Part shown: positions 23,282-36,099 of the stretch, one piece after another
How the letters are laid out: every line of letters begins with the position of its first letter
Position numbering within the stretch: the stretch's first letter is position 1
From: Atrichornis clamosus
Taxonomy: Eukaryota > Chordata > Aves > Passeriformes > Menuridae
Length of the DNA stretch: 64,000 bases
Direction: 5' to 3'
Assembly: GCA_013400975.1 (NCBI GenBank)
Contig: WBMZ01011878.1
Span: 124,001 to 188,000 of the forward strand
Made by a program: the position numbers and the translations under genes
Notes under the pieces: generated by a model
Told to the model about the DNA's origin: nothing
Databases searched by the model: none
The model's input: only the letters and a program-made list of their open reading frames with translations

Positions 23282-23461
23282 TTAATTCTCAGTTTTCTTG
23301 CAAGATCTTCTTGAAGTTTTGTTGTAATGGATCATTACGTCCATAATATGCTCAATGTTGGAGTGAATTTTGAACAGTTTTTCGGCTGCATACTGTTTTC
23401 TTCCAGATAATTTACTGGATTAAAATTAGCAGTGTGAAAAGCTGTAGAGAAATCTAAATGC
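23282..23461 (-). other. candidate minus-strand terminal exon (weak)
   Basis: On the minus strand a pyrimidine-containing run ends in TTTGGCAG (complement of 23462 onward), a plausible splice acceptor. Two frames follow it. One is open for 41 codons from the acceptor to a TAA (complement of 23335-23337). The other is open for 45 codons (23419 to 23285) and ends in TAA. The second has helix-like hydrophobic spacing (A, L, I, I, I, M, Y at 4-3-4-3-4-3 intervals), followed by a basic, cysteine-bearing tail (RRSCKK). Downstream sequence has several ATTTA words (for example TTATTTATTTAG) and AATAAA signals, as in unstable mRNAs. Perfect GTAAGT donors lie upstream on the same strand (near 23544 and 23670), but no open coding exon joins them. 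I do not recognise a protein. It could be a lncRNA exon, a relic or chance. Confidence 0.18.
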
Positions 23462-26337
23462 CTGCCAAATCAAAGAAATAATCACATTTTTATGAATATT
23501 TAATATCATAGTCATGGCAAATAAGGCAAGTAATTAGTACTTACCATAAATTTGCAAAGTATTATTTTATGTAAATGTTACATTCTACTAGTTTGATATG
23601 AATTATTCATTGTATTACCAGACACTGACACAAACCAGCAAACACTAAAATCTATGTGTTATTAGTTTACTTACCTCTAATGATATTGTTTAGAGGATAT
23701 TTTTCTGAGATTGTTATTTTTTCCCAAATGGGATGGCAACAAGAAGAAAGTCATTTAAAGTCACCTACTGCACATTCCAATATTGGAGAAACTCAAGATG
23801 CAAATCGACAAAATGCAAGTTCTTTCATGTGTACAGATGAAGAGCTCTGGGCTATGTCTCCAATTGCAAAGACTGCACAGGTGATTACTATTAATGAAGT
23901 ATGGTAAATGCTGTTTATAAAAATAATGGATGTGGGAGAAAAACTCACATCTTTAAAGACAACCCCCATATGCCCTCACAGTCAAGAGACAGAGTCCTTG
24001 GGTCAGAGAACTAAATGATTAAAAGAGAATATAGCCCTGACCATAACACACAATATCCAAATAGCACTTCAGGACAAAAAGACCCCTCTAGCTCGTCTAC
24101 AGGTGTTGGGTTGTCACCTGTTTTTCAAGGCTTGACTGCTAGCTTTTCCTGATTCTTAAAAAAAATCAGTGCTTTTCCTGATTTGTGGTTGGCATTTACT
24201 GATCCCTGAAAACATCAACCCTCATCATGCTTCCAGTGTTGCAGTATTAAATTACCAAAGCCACTTACAATTCTTGCTCCATTATAAACATAATCTCATT
24301 TTTCTTCTGGTATTGATAAAATATTTTATTTTATTGGAACCAGCAAATTTTCACCAATACTCCTTCTTTGGAATCACCAGTACAGAGTTATTCAACACTA
24401 ATTGCCAAAATATGCACTCCTTTGCAATTACCTTATGATGTGAAAAATAACCAATAATCTCATCATCTGTCTTTCACCTACCAAACTATTTTATTGAATC
24501 TTGATGAAGAGCATCTCACTGTTTGTTCATACAAAGTGAATCTTCTTCAAACAGTAAATCTTTCAGTCTTAATAAAATACATCCACTACTTGTCGGCTTG
24601 CTCTGTAACAAACCTATCAAAATTAAAATCAGCTTATGTGATATATCTGCTCCTGTGGTAAATCCATGTACATTTCCTGCAGACTATTTTGATCTATTCT
24701 AGTGTTCATCTACCCTAGTACAAACCAATTACTTGCTCATGAGAGTTTCAGACTAACTGGTTCTGCACATAAATTTGCACCAAAAAAAAATCTGCTATTT
24801 CATATGCAATAAAAAACATATATTGGTCCTTTGGATCATAGTTCAACTTAGACCCACCACAAATTACACTCAGGATCTACCAAGGGATATTATAACTTTC
24901 AGTGTCTACTTCTCTCTTCACCTCTCTGGCAATGTCTTAGGGCAATAGGGTTCATAGTACACAGGCTAAAGGTCAATGTTCTGTTCCTATTTTTTTCAAA
25001 TCTCATCAAAGTAACAAAGAGTTTTCATGTTCTAACAGAACTGTGAATGGTGAATATGTGAACTATCTACATAGAGTAAAAAAGCAGTATTGCCATCTTT
25101 GGACAGAGCTTGGAGCAACTAGAGTAGTTTTTCCACTTGTGGTAAGTAAATCAGACTCAGACTACAGGCTGGCAGAAGTAGTTCTTTCTGAGCCTTTGGC
25201 ACCTCTGATTCAGGAATTTTCAAGCATGAGCAACACTGGTCTACATTTAATTCATTTGATTTAAATACAGCTTTCCTTGTGCAATCTAAAGTCTGCATTG
25301 CTCATGCTTTTCACTGACTGGTGTCTGGAGTTTGTTCAGCAAAGACAAGCGTTAGCCTTTCATGCTATCACTACAATGCAGGTGTGATTTTGAATCTTGT
25401 CTTGCTAAGGCATGCACCAACCAGAAACCTCTCTACAGCTTCTACTGCATTGTACAAAATTAAAACCACCCCATTTCCAGAGAACTGAAATACAAGGATT
25501 TTAGCTAGGGGAGAAGATGAAGATCAGATTTGGGTTCATAAAATGAACTACTTCAAAGTACAGGGAAAAGGTGTATCAGCAGCTCTGTGAACAGTGCTGT
25601 TACAATAGATCCTTGCTACGAGTTCATGTTTTCATGTTGTACTTGGGAAAGTGCATCAAGGAACTGGCAGCTAAGCATCCACTATTAGAAGCAGTTTTAC
25701 AAACCACAGCTCACTATCCCCCATTTTAAATAAAAGCTTGCCAGCTGGCAAGTGGGAGAGGAGGAAAGTTCTTGTCGTTGTGGGTGGTTTGGACTGTGTA
25801 CCAATAAACCACTAGTCTTTACCCTAACAAAACTCTCAGTAGTCTTTGGAAGTTGCATGTTTTCCCTTAAAATCATCCTTGTGTAACCTATTTTATTTAG
25901 GTTCAAATTTATTTCCATCTCCAAGTAAGCAAGCTAGCAGGGTCTGTAGAAAAGCATAAAGGAACAGATGCAGTGATCAAAAGCTCACACTGAAGAATCC
26001 TGCAATCTCTGACTTTTTCACCTCATGGTATGGACTCTCCCTCACTCCTGTACCCCACTCTGACCTTCTCTGCCCCTATCATAATGATAAGCAACATGTG
26101 CAAAATATCCAATTAAAAGCAAAATTTAAAGTGATGGTAGAGAAGAACACAGCACAATGGACAGCAAAAATGTGGTTCACATAAATGTTTGGTTTTAGCT
26201 TTAATATTTTAAACAAACATTTCCTTCCACTTAGACTCATCCTAATCTGCAATCTCCACCTGGTGTTTTTCAAACCAGATGGAAATGTAAATTATTTAAA
26301 ATCATGAAATTCCATTAGCAGTTGGGCTTAAGTGCTT
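23462..26337. other. unassigned DNA
   Basis: Nothing recognisable. Two consensus splice-donor words (GTAAGT) on the minus strand lie opposite about 23544 and 23670. An 83-codon plus frame (23656-23907), an 89-codon plus frame (24169-24438) and a 75-codon minus frame (25697-25924) have no known domain. Confidence 0.55.
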
Positions 26338-26351
26338 AAAAAAAAAAAAAA
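26338..26351 (+). repeat. A14 homopolymer
   Basis: Fourteen consecutive A followed by a purine-rich agaggaaaaaagag run. It could be the tail of an unrecognised retroposed fragment, but no element can be seen to its left. Confidence 0.7.
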
Positions 26352-28226
26352 GAGGAAAAAAGAGAACTTTTCAGGGTTCCAGAAGGCGACTGCGCCACCC
26401 ATTGTGTACGGCTGTGGGCACAGAGCAGGGGGTGTGTGTGCTCTGCTCCATGCATGCTCTGGCTGGGCTCTGAGCACTGGTGAAGGAGCCCTGGATCCAA
26501 GTCGTGGCTGAGATTCGCACTGCAGCAACACCTGCAGCTCGCTCATTCCCACGGCAGAAAGAGTGTGACCCCTGGAGAGCCTGCAAAGCAGACATCCATT
26601 CCACCTCCCAAACCGCTTCCAGCAATGCTACCTACTTTGCTTCTGTTCAATGGAGGGAAAGAATTTTCTGCAAATGGGGGTTTTTTTCCAAAGTGCAACC
26701 AATGCCCAGGATGATGTCAGTTCGTTCCTGTTTCTAGCATAAAAGCCTGTGAGGAAATGCCATATAAAGAAGACGCCTGCATGAACAAATACCATGGTGA
26801 ACTGAGAAGGACTATGAGGAAGAAAATACAAACTAAGTTCATATTTCTGTATGCAGGATTTTTGGCCATGAAAATTAACAACAAAAATTACATTTAGGGG
26901 CACTGTGTTCTTTTATTTCTCCTCTTTATTGAGGCCTTGTACAAAAGGTAATAAGCAAGAAGCAAGTGCTGATGTTCTATCAGGCTACTCACAGCTCTCA
27001 AGTATGTCACAAGGCAGGAGCCTAAAGCCACTAGCATCAGCAAACTTGAGTCACAAAATGCTCTAATTTCCCTTCCTTTAATTTGACTCAGCTCTGCCAA
27101 TTCCCAGCACCCTCTGCTGAGCTCCCTATTGCCCTGCACGGCACGAAATCCAGCAGAAGCTTTTTGACCACTGGCTGGAGGACTTTCTTCTTGCATCCTC
27201 AACATCAGTATTGTGAGATGGGAGCTCTCTGACTGATTACTTTTAACTTGGATTTCTCTAGTATTTGGCCACATCAAACTATAAAAAAAAACTCTCTTAA
27301 AATCAACTGTATCAATGAATGTACAAGAAATTTAAAGAATATACAAGATGTGTAGGATGTATATGTATAAGGATATATCTGGTGGTATGGATATTTTCTA
27401 CTCACAATCAGCTGCCTTATACACGTGTACTATTTACAAAATGCACACCAGACTCACCCATTCTGCCTCTGTTATTGATCCCTGGTCATTAACTAGCATA
27501 CTATTCTTTTTTTGCTACCTCCCAACTTCAGCTAGATGGTAACTACACCTCCATCTTCAATCCCACTTTCACTGAGCAAGGAAGAATGGCTGGATTTATC
27601 ATTCATCACTGGAGGATACTTAGGCACTGTAACACTAACCTATCTGTCTTCTTGTGAATCCAGAGCCCTCTGAGAGATGGCTATGTCCCCTTTGCAAGGC
27701 AGGAGAAGAATTTGGTACTTCTGGAGGGAATTCACAAGTATCAGCACACTGAATGACTGTCAATGCATCTCTTACACGCTGTCTCTCAGAGTACTGACCT
27801 GGTGCAAGCCTTCCCCTGAGCTGCCATAGGTGTCTCTGCTTGGTTTGGACCACAGATCTGAATCCAGGTCTAGTCTAACAGGAAATGACTACATAAGAAA
27901 TTTCATAAATCATAAGCCATGCAATCAGAGGATACAGCAAATAGTTAAGGGCATTGAATATATTGGTGGCAAGTGAGCAAGGAGCTGTAGTCCCAGGTTT
28001 GATTTTAGGTTCTTTGGTTGAAGGTGGTGCCAATTCTATGAGTTTGGCCTTCTGTTTGCACATTGCCTAGTCCAGTAAGAGTCCTATCTGCTGCAAGTTT
28101 ATACACTCTGTGAAATTCAGACTGATTGACAATGACCCTATTTACTGTGGAAACAACCACTTTGGATTTTTTTCTTGCTTTGTTCCTTCATACCAACACT
28201 TCTGCAAATCTTTTGTGTCTGTGGTG
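26352..28226. other. unassigned DNA
   Basis: A GC-richer patch at 26390-26600 gives overlapping frames on both strands. A 127-codon minus frame (26894-27277) ends with a leucine-rich, possibly hydrophobic stretch, but has no recognisable homologue and no upstream coding context. Confidence 0.5.
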
Positions 28227-28266
28227 ATTGGGCCAATGTAATAGAAAAATTTCCCTAGGAAATTTT
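28227..28266. other. two adjacent palindromes
   Basis: An 11-bp inverted CCAAT pair, attgggccaat (28227-28237), is followed 8 bp later by a perfect inverted repeat with 9-bp arms. Its arms are aaaatttcc (28246-28254) and ggaaatttt (28258-28266), with a 3-bp centre. The first could bind an NF-Y-type factor. The second contains two opposed GGAAATTTT words, close to NF-kB/Rel half sites. Function is inference only. Confidence 0.4.
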
Positions 28267-29689
28267 GTACCTTCCTCTTATGTCTAAAATATTGGCATAT
28301 TGGCTAAGGAAAAAAACCACCTGTGAGTCATAGATATGAACCTCTACAGGGCACTATCTACTCACAATTCCTGGTATTTCATACCATTGGTAAAGCAAAC
28401 TCTTGTTCATAGGGAAAAACCATATTAAATGCTGTAACACTAAAAGCACCCAGAAATGGCAATGCAACAATCCAAATTTCATTGTCTCCAAATGAATTTC
28501 AGAGCAGCTACCTTATGGAATAGAGAAGGCTGGTTGCTTCATACAGCTCTGCTCTGCTCTGCACCTTTTTCTCATTACGTCATTTAAATTCTGGTCATGT
28601 TCTTGTCCTGGCTTTTTCTCTCTCTGGTTCCAGAGAACAAACTTGAGGCTTCTGATCAGGTTGGAGAAGCAAAAAGAAAACAACTTTCCTATAACAGAGA
28701 GAATCCTATCAAGTCATATTTTAAAATAAACAGTATTTTAGGGTATACCTATGCTGTATTTGCTGCAGTTAGGGCAAAGAGAACTGTATTCACTGTATGG
28801 ATCCTGGGGGTGATAGCTCTTTTTGCACAGAAATCTGTGGGACTAAATGTCTCAGTGTTTGCTGAGTTCCTCTGAAGGGCTTTGCAGCCTGCATGGAGCT
28901 CTCTCGTTTATGCCACCAGAAGCATCCAGGCAAGCCAGTGTGAATCTAGATAGGATATATCTGTGTGTGTTGCAGTCAGCTCAGCTGCAGAGTAATTGCA
29001 GTGTAGTGTCTCCTCCCATGCAAAACAAGAGAGTCAGTGTTGTTAATTTTCTATAAGCTTGCATACCCCACAGGTAGTCCAAAATTATCCTGTTTCATGG
29101 AAAGAAGTCAACAACCATCTGCGCCAGAGTGAATGGCACTCAGCATGATAGAGGTCCCAGTTGGGAGCAAGTCTTCCTCTTATTATCATCTGAGACTTTC
29201 CCTCTTCCCTTAACAAAACCCAGAGAAGCCATCAAAAAGTGCTCTGAAATTTCCATAGCTTTATATCCATATAAAGCTTCTTTTGTGCTCTCTGTGTAGA
29301 ACAGCTTGCAACATCTGGGCATATTTTCCTTTTGGGGGTAGGAGCCTCCAGAAGTTCAGGCAGTTTGGCCACAGCCCACAGGGACAAACTCTGCTGTGAT
29401 TCCTTCATCATCATTCTGCAGATGATGCCAAAGGTAAAAGGAAAAAGAAGGTCCAGCTGGAGTTGTACTTTCTATCTGTGCCACCTTGAACTCAGAAAAA
29501 GTTTCTCTCCACTGCTTTAGGGAGACTAAAATTAGGGAGGAATTCCCCTCCATCCGTGTGAATCAGAGGACAATACAACTTGGACAGGTCATCCTTCTTA
29601 AAATGGGCACAGCTGTGGGATCAGATGATGCTACTCAAAGCTTTGTCCTGACGAATTCTGTAAACATCTGAGTGAGGAGGTAGAGCACC
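28267..29689. other. unassigned DNA
   Basis: Includes a short (GCTCT)n tract at 28546-28562 and a plus-strand 92-codon frame (28597-28875) without a recognisable domain. Nothing else seen. Confidence 0.55.
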
Positions 29690-30033
29690 ATCTTCCATGG
29701 CTTCACTGTTCTCATGGTGAAACAGTTTTTCCTTTCATCAACTAGGATACAATTTTCTTTGTTTTCGTTCCTGTCCATCCTATGTCTCTTGTCCTTTCAC
29801 CACACACTGCTGTAAAGTCCTGCTTCCATCTTCTTGATAAACTCCTCATTGATTCTGGTTCACTTTTGTTAGGTCCCCCAGAAGCCCTGTCCTCTCAAGG
29901 CTGAATAAGCCCAGTTCCCTCAATCCCTCTTCACAGGACAGGTGCTCCAGCCCCTGGCAAGCTCAATGGTCCTCTGCAGAATTTGCTCCAGTCTACTGAT
30001 GTTTTACTTGTACTGGGAAGCCAAAATGGGGTG
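29690..30033 (-). mobile_element. CR1 LINE fragment, old and diverged
   Basis: The segment retains several CR1 landmarks in minus orientation. These are 'ggtgaaacagtttttccttt', a 'tctcttgtcctttcaccac' block, 'ccatcttcttgataaactcc', 'ggtcccccagaagccctgtc', and 'gctccagtctactgatgt' followed by cttgtactgggaagcc. These lie in the 3' region of the element, ending in the RT C-terminus. The 8-bp tail is not recognisable at the left edge. Divergence is clearly greater than in the copy at 19.4 kb, suggesting an older CR1 subfamily. Confidence 0.8.
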
Positions 30034-30769
30034 CATTGATGAAGCCACTAGGAAGATCAGAAGGAGCCAAAGCAGGGAGGCATTCTCAGAACCTTCCAAA
30101 GTTTTGACTGGGCATTTCCCCGCTCTGTTTTTCAGGTTTCGATATGAAATAATAAGAGACTGCCCACTCAGGATGCAACCAATTTTCCCTTTCTGGCTAA
30201 CAGGAAACCAGGAACCAATGGAACGTACACATCGTTTTCCAGCGTAGCCTAGTTGTGGCCAGTTAGGAAGCTGCACAAAGCAGGTCTCACCAGTTAGCTG
30301 ATGGATAAAGCCCATTAATCTCCAGGTTTCTTGGTTCGGTTTATCTGACAGATGAATTCAAATTAATTTCAATATTGTCTCCCCGTCTTCTTTTACTGCT
30401 TTTCTGCATTGCCTTTCAGTTCTCTATTCTTCTCAGCTGACTAAACTTTTTCTTCACCTTCCTCTCCCATCTTCCATTCTGAAATGCTGTAGTAATTCCT
30501 GCAGCAATTTTCAGCATCCCCTTACCCCTAACAAGCAGTTTGAGTCCGTTTCAGTGATGGTCTTATTGGATCTGGGACCACTAGTCACTTGCTTTTGACC
30601 AATGTCTAGAATTACGGGGCTCCATTCTTGGTTTTCTGATTGCCAACTCCATGGGAAACAAAATTATTCATAATAATAACAAGAGATGTTGCAAATTAAG
30701 TGTATGTGTTACGAGGGTTGTACCTTTAAGAGAGGTGCAGTACAAGGATGTTAGGGGTGAACTCCTATT
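30034..30769. other. unassigned DNA
   Basis: A pyrimidine-rich stretch lies at about 30385-30490 (tctcccatcttccattc). Nothing recognisable otherwise. Confidence 0.55.
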
Positions 30770-30845
30770 GAGACTGAGGCGCTTGAAGCTAGGTGTGGAG
30801 CATTGACCTAAACTCCCATTACAAAAAATGGAGATATAGTTAATG
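30770..30845. repeat. ancient interspersed repeat relic (weak)
   Basis: The phrase gacctaaactcccattacaa followed by aaatggagatatag resembles an old near-palindromic repeat phrase common in turtle and bird DNA (type 'cctaaactcccattgacttc' then 'aatggagttagg'). The family cannot be named from this sequence alone. Confidence 0.3.
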
Positions 30846-33779
30846 TTGTGAGCTGCCCACACTCAATAACCACACAGGCTATTTTTATCTCAAATCCAAT
30901 CCTACCCGAAGAATTCAAAAATGACTTTATATGACATAGAAATTTCTTTTCTTACTACAGACAGAGGAAAGAAGGAGCAATGTTAAGCAATTACACTAAG
31001 TTTTGTGTCAGCTCAGGTCTCCCAGAGAGTGGCTCTGAAACCAAACTTGCTCCCTTAAGGTGCTAAATGCAGCAGATCAACTCCATTTAAAAATGCTTCT
31101 CACAGCTCCCACATGCCTTGCATTTTGCCACAGGCCAACTGTGGCACGGGGATGCAAGACCCTCCAGAGCCCTCCAGCACACCATGTTCCCCAGTCCTGA
31201 GGGCACATCAGTGAACACACACTCCTCCTGGGGGGTCAGTCTCCACCTGGAGCAGTGAGTAGGGGATCCCTTCCACCAGCAGGTCCCAAGGAGAAGTTTG
31301 CTAACAAATGGAGGCAGAAGAGAGCTCCCAGATGAAGGAGTCTGGCTGACACAGTTGGCTGGGGCACAATATCAAGGGGGAAAGAATGCAACCCCTCCAG
31401 TAGTCACTATGGCATCTTTTTTTGTTTTCTTCTTTGTTTGGATCCAGGGCAATTCAGGTCCAGATGAGACCAGGTTCAGAGCCAGTGGACTGAAGCAGTT
31501 TCCAGTTAAACAAAAACCATTCAAAGTTAATAAACAAATCTCTGCAAACAGGAAGAAGTAGATTCATGCATTAAAGCTGCTTTAAGAGAGCAAAGAGAAA
31601 ACAAATAATTCTCTCTCTCTGCCACAAGCTTCACTTTAACTGAACACTATTGGAAAAGAAATGCAGTTGGTCCCCACTGGAAAGGTGGAAGTGGTGGGAA
31701 GGTTATGTGGGGAGAAGAAGAAATCACTTTATTTCTATCACGATGCAGTAAGATATAAATACAATCAAAAGGGGTTAATCTAATCCTTTTGTGAAGCACT
31801 GAGTCAGAGAACAAGACAAAAACAAATCTGTGATCTGGAACTTCCTGAGCACCCACTCAGGGTGGATTAATGAGGAGTACACGGCTGTGAAATTACATGC
31901 CCTCTGAGTCAGGAAAATGGTCCTAGTGGTGCATGACCTTGAAATGAGGGGAAGCAAACTTCACCTGATCCACAATTATAAAGACCTAAAAGGAGGGGGA
32001 CCAAGGAGGAGAGAGAACACATTAAGAGCCTGGAAAATGTTTCTGAATATGAAACCAACAAAATACTAAACAAACCCAAGGCTTGAAAGATGAATTAAAT
32101 GTAGCGTAAAAAAATCCAGAGGCTTTAAAGGATACTGGCATTAGTGTTTGAGCATTATAAGGAAAGCTTGTCCTCTTTATTTACATGAAGTGGATATTTT
32201 GTTGCTGTTGTTATGGACTTAGCGATGTTTCTCTGCCTTCAATTTTCTCTTTGCAATGAAAAATTGTTGTGAGATGATTTCTAGTCTTAGCTGCTTTACA
32301 TGACAGTATTATCAAGGATTCATCAAGAGGCCATCTGTCGAATTTATGAAAAAAAATGCAAAAACAAAACAGATGAAAAGGAAAGAGCAAGACAGAGACT
32401 AGTCCAGGGGACGATAGATGTGGCAGCATGTGCCTCAGTGTGAAAATTACAACATTTAAATACTGTAGAATAAATTACTGTGCCGAAAAATTAGTGATGC
32501 TCTCCCACTTCAGATTCTCCCCTTATGATGAGAACATAATGAAATAGATCACAGACCAAATCATTTTTTCCTGTGGCTATTATTATATTCTAATGAAAAA
32601 TTAAAATGGGGTAAAGACATAAAACCTGTAAGGGAATCAAATAAGCTAAGCTACTGAGTCATTTCTTAGGTACGTCCAAAATGTACAGCTGATGTAGAAA
32701 CAATAAATTCATAGTTTTTTATGTATGTAATCAACTGTTCTCCCCCTGTTTTTCATATCTTCTTGCATCTTTATAGCTGGTATGTGTAGACTCAAATACA
32801 TGCCTGTGACATAGGAAAAATAATGGAAGGGCAAAAAAAAAAGATCTGTCTTCATTACGAGCTGGTTGAATTGCATATCAAGGAAAGTAAAATATAAACA
32901 TCTATTCCTAAACAATATATATGGTATATAAAATTCCCCAGGTATCTACTGTTTTCTAACTAGGTTGACACCTATATTTACACACTGTGTATAAGAAATA
33001 AATTTGAATCAAACACATGCTTATTGAAATCAAGCTGTTTGGATTTAATGGAAATCTAAAAGTTTAAATCCAGCTTGTAGTGTATTTTCAAAAATTCTAC
33101 ATTTTTCCTGCATCTCTTTTTACCTGGCCTCCATAAGGAATGCACATCTGTGAAAATTTGTGATAAGCTAAAAGGGAAAATATCTCACTAATTGTTGTCC
33201 AAATTCAAAGATTTTCAACAACCTTTCCTCAAGGGTTCTTTTACTGATTATGTTTAAAGCTATGGAAAGCCAGCCACCAGGCTATATCCATAAAAATGCA
33301 AAAAATTAGAATTCCATGTTATATTACATAGATGTAATATATAATGAAAAATTTGAGTCATGTTCTCACAGGGAGAAAAATTAAGAGGAAATAAAGGCTG
33401 ATACAGCTTTTATACCACACTTAGAAAGACACTCACCATAGTTAACTCTGACTTTCTCCACCAAAACCTCCCAGAAAAGTAAATGGCCTACCAGTGATGA
33501 CCTATCCAATCATGACTTTCTGCACCTGAGAGAAAGAGCAGATGAAATTGCACTCGAGCTTCATTAAAGACCTTCCTAAACTTTATGGTTTATGTGTCAG
33601 AAGCCAAACTCTACACTTATTCCCATGAGTTCCAATTTTTAACTAACAGGTATAGAATGGCTACATCTGGCAGTCCATCAAATAGTCGTCAAGCACACAG
33701 TTCTTCAGTTTAGATGATGATCATATTTGGTACATGGAGAAGGCAACAATCCAAAATCTTCAGTTGACTGGAGAAAAAA
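30846..33779. other. unassigned DNA
   Basis: Includes a GC-richer stretch (31130-31330) with an 87-codon plus frame (31298-31561) that has no known domain, and a short CT repeat near 31610-31620. No repeat or gene recognised. Confidence 0.55.
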
Positions 33780-33870
33780 GCTCCAAAATAATCATTAATT
33801 TTAAGTTAATTGAATTGGGGTGATCATTTTGATGCATCAGGAATTAAATGACAGCAAACATCATAAAAGC
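33780..33870. promoter_or_regulatory. ATTA-rich block, candidate regulatory element
   Basis: Closely spaced homeodomain-type cores (aataatcattaattttaag, gttaattgaatt, ggaattaaatgacag) sit with tgatcattttgatgcatcag, in otherwise average sequence. The evidence is composition only. Confidence 0.2.
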
Positions 33871-35329
33871 AAACTGTGCATATATCTTAATGGCACAGAG
33901 CAAAGTAAAACCACTTACAAGGTCTAAACTCTGTGTGCTTCCAAAACTACAAAATGGTTTATGGCTAAAGACCATTATACAATTTGCTGTGGTCTGGGGA
34001 GACTGCATTAGGGAGAGTCTATAGGTTTAGCCCTGAAAATATATTCTTACTTATCTAACTTTACTTGTGAGGGTAAGCTCACAAATTTCTGTTGTACTTG
34101 ACCCAACTGTAAGGGCAAGCATATACAAATCCCTCTGAAAGATGGGCCATAAAATTTACATTCTGGAAACTTTTTTAATACAATTATGCAAATATTACTA
34201 TCATGTTATTATGCTTTAAGGATCAATTCTTTAATTATATAAGCATCAATATTCACTTGATAACTGTGATGTAATTACAAGCAAAAGAAGACGTAGTTTG
34301 CTTGGGGGGGCTAATTAAGTAAAAGTCTTCTGTGTAGTATTTTCTTTTGAATCTACTCAAATGTCTGAATATCAAACAAAGTCAGGAGAATGATGCTCAG
34401 ACAAAAATATTGTCTGTGAGACTTGGCTTCTGATTTAACAGAAGATTGGTATGTGAATACCAGACTTGGTACCCTTTACAAAGAAGGAGCCATCGTGCAA
34501 ATGCAGTGAACCCAGACCTTCTCAGGGATCAGCAATCTTGCTTGTGAAAATTAACAGAGAATAAACCCACAGCAATCAAGTATATTCTATCTCATATATC
34601 CTCTTAACATTTATTAAATGGCCAAGCATTTAGATAACGATTGTGCCATAGTAAAAGGGAAAGAAAAATACTTGTTAACAGTGATTTTTCATCCCCGCTT
34701 CACTACATCTCTAGGAATAGTTCAGAAGCAAAACATGGCATCAACAAACCATCAGTGTCTTTTGTGATTGTTTTTTAAGAATCCAGCTGCCTTGTTTAGA
34801 GCTGGCCATTTCTTCTTCTCTGCGTTTTCCCAAATGTCAGAAAAAAAAATAAAGCCTTTGCCTAAACCAATGTGAGGACCAGCTCATGCTGAAATAATGC
34901 AAGGTTCCTTCAAATTTCAAGGCAGTGGGATTTTTCACACAGGTGCAGAACTCCGTGGGTGTCCAGCCCAACTACTGCTATTGATGGAACTTTTGAGTGC
35001 TTCACCCATGCCAAACTGTTATCTCTGTGCTGTGTCACAAAACCCAACAATCAGAAAAAATTACAATCCAACAACAAAAATTGTCACACAAGCACTGGAG
35101 GTCCAGTTTCAGCAGGAGCAGAGAATTCCTGGTAACCAAAATTAAATTTACTGGGCTCAGAAGCAGTTGTTTAGCTGGCAGCAGATCTACCGCAGAAGCT
35201 AGCTCTGTTTGAGCCTGTGGCCCTGTTTTTGGGTAATCAAGAGCCCTTGTGCCACTCTTCACCTGCCCCGAATTGCTGGCACTCCAAGAGGAGAGTTATG
35301 ATGGGGCAGGGCTCTGTGGGAGAATATGG
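33871..35329. other. unassigned DNA
   Basis: Nothing recognisable. It contains a G8 run near 34302 and two overlapping plus frames opposed by a minus frame (34897-35262), none with a domain. Confidence 0.55.
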
Positions 35330-35600
35330 AAACACATTGCATTAAATTAGTTACTCAAGTGTGTAACACTGCTGTGCACGCGAGTCAATTACCCTGATAG
35401 CCCTGCTCTGCCCCACTCCCTATCACCATATGACTGAAGATCCATTGTATAATAATATGCTGCAATAAGGTGTCAGGAAAGGACATTAGGGGTCTCTGAA
35501 GCAATGAACATTAACTGGGTGCAATATTTTCCTGGGTCCATTTTATTGGGATAATCCTTGAACTGTTCAAATACATGAACACCCATATGAACTGGGTATC
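35330..35600. promoter_or_regulatory. candidate conserved element or old repeat relic
   Basis: The words ttagttactcaagtgtgtaa and gcacgcgagtcaattaccc resemble an old amniote repeat phrase ('agttactcacgtgtgtaagt'). The remainder (gcaatattttcctgggtcc, attgggataatccttgaac) has the texture of conserved non-coding sequence, including a TAATCC bicoid-class core. Which of the two explanations holds cannot be decided here. Confidence 0.22.
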
Positions 35601-36099
35601 TCTCCATCTGCACAAGCTTCGGTACTGACGAACAGGCTGGAAATATATGGGAAGCTACCTTATTTTAAATAACTGTTCCATAAAATAAATAGTAAGCACA
35701 CAGCTCAGCATTTCAAGAGCCATAAAATAAACCATCATCAAAAAAGCTTATTTTATGAACCCATAAATCACCTGAAAATAAACGTTTTCTTCATCTTCCT
35801 GTGTTTTAATAAAAAATTCCTTTTTTTACTCACTCAATTACAATATCACTATCAGTTCAAATTACAGGTCAAAGATATGGGGCTTAATGTATGTACAGCC
35901 AGTTCTCTTCTCCTAATAACCTGTCATTCCCAGGATTTGAATGTCAGAACAGAGCCTGCCGTGGTAATGCTACCCGGCAGCACAGTGATGAAAACTTTGG
36001 ACAAATCATGAAGAACATTCCAGATCCAAATCATCAGAAGGTTACTGGGGAGAGCCTTTCATCCCACTCTGACCCCTTGATCTGACAAGTGACACCTAC
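35601..36099. other. unassigned DNA
   Basis: AT-rich. Nothing recognisable except a 64-codon plus frame (35891-36085) without a domain. Confidence 0.55.

Noticed and set aside
24480..24680. Minus-strand open stretch resembling a transposase or polymerase relic
   Set aside because: All three frames looked superficially protein-like, no motif could be named, and both strands contain stops at normal spacing.
26894..27277. 127-codon minus-strand frame with a leucine-rich end
   Set aside because: No homologue recognised and no exon-like borders.
27875..28063. 62-codon minus-strand frame with a possible membrane segment
   Set aside because: No family recognised and too short to separate from chance.
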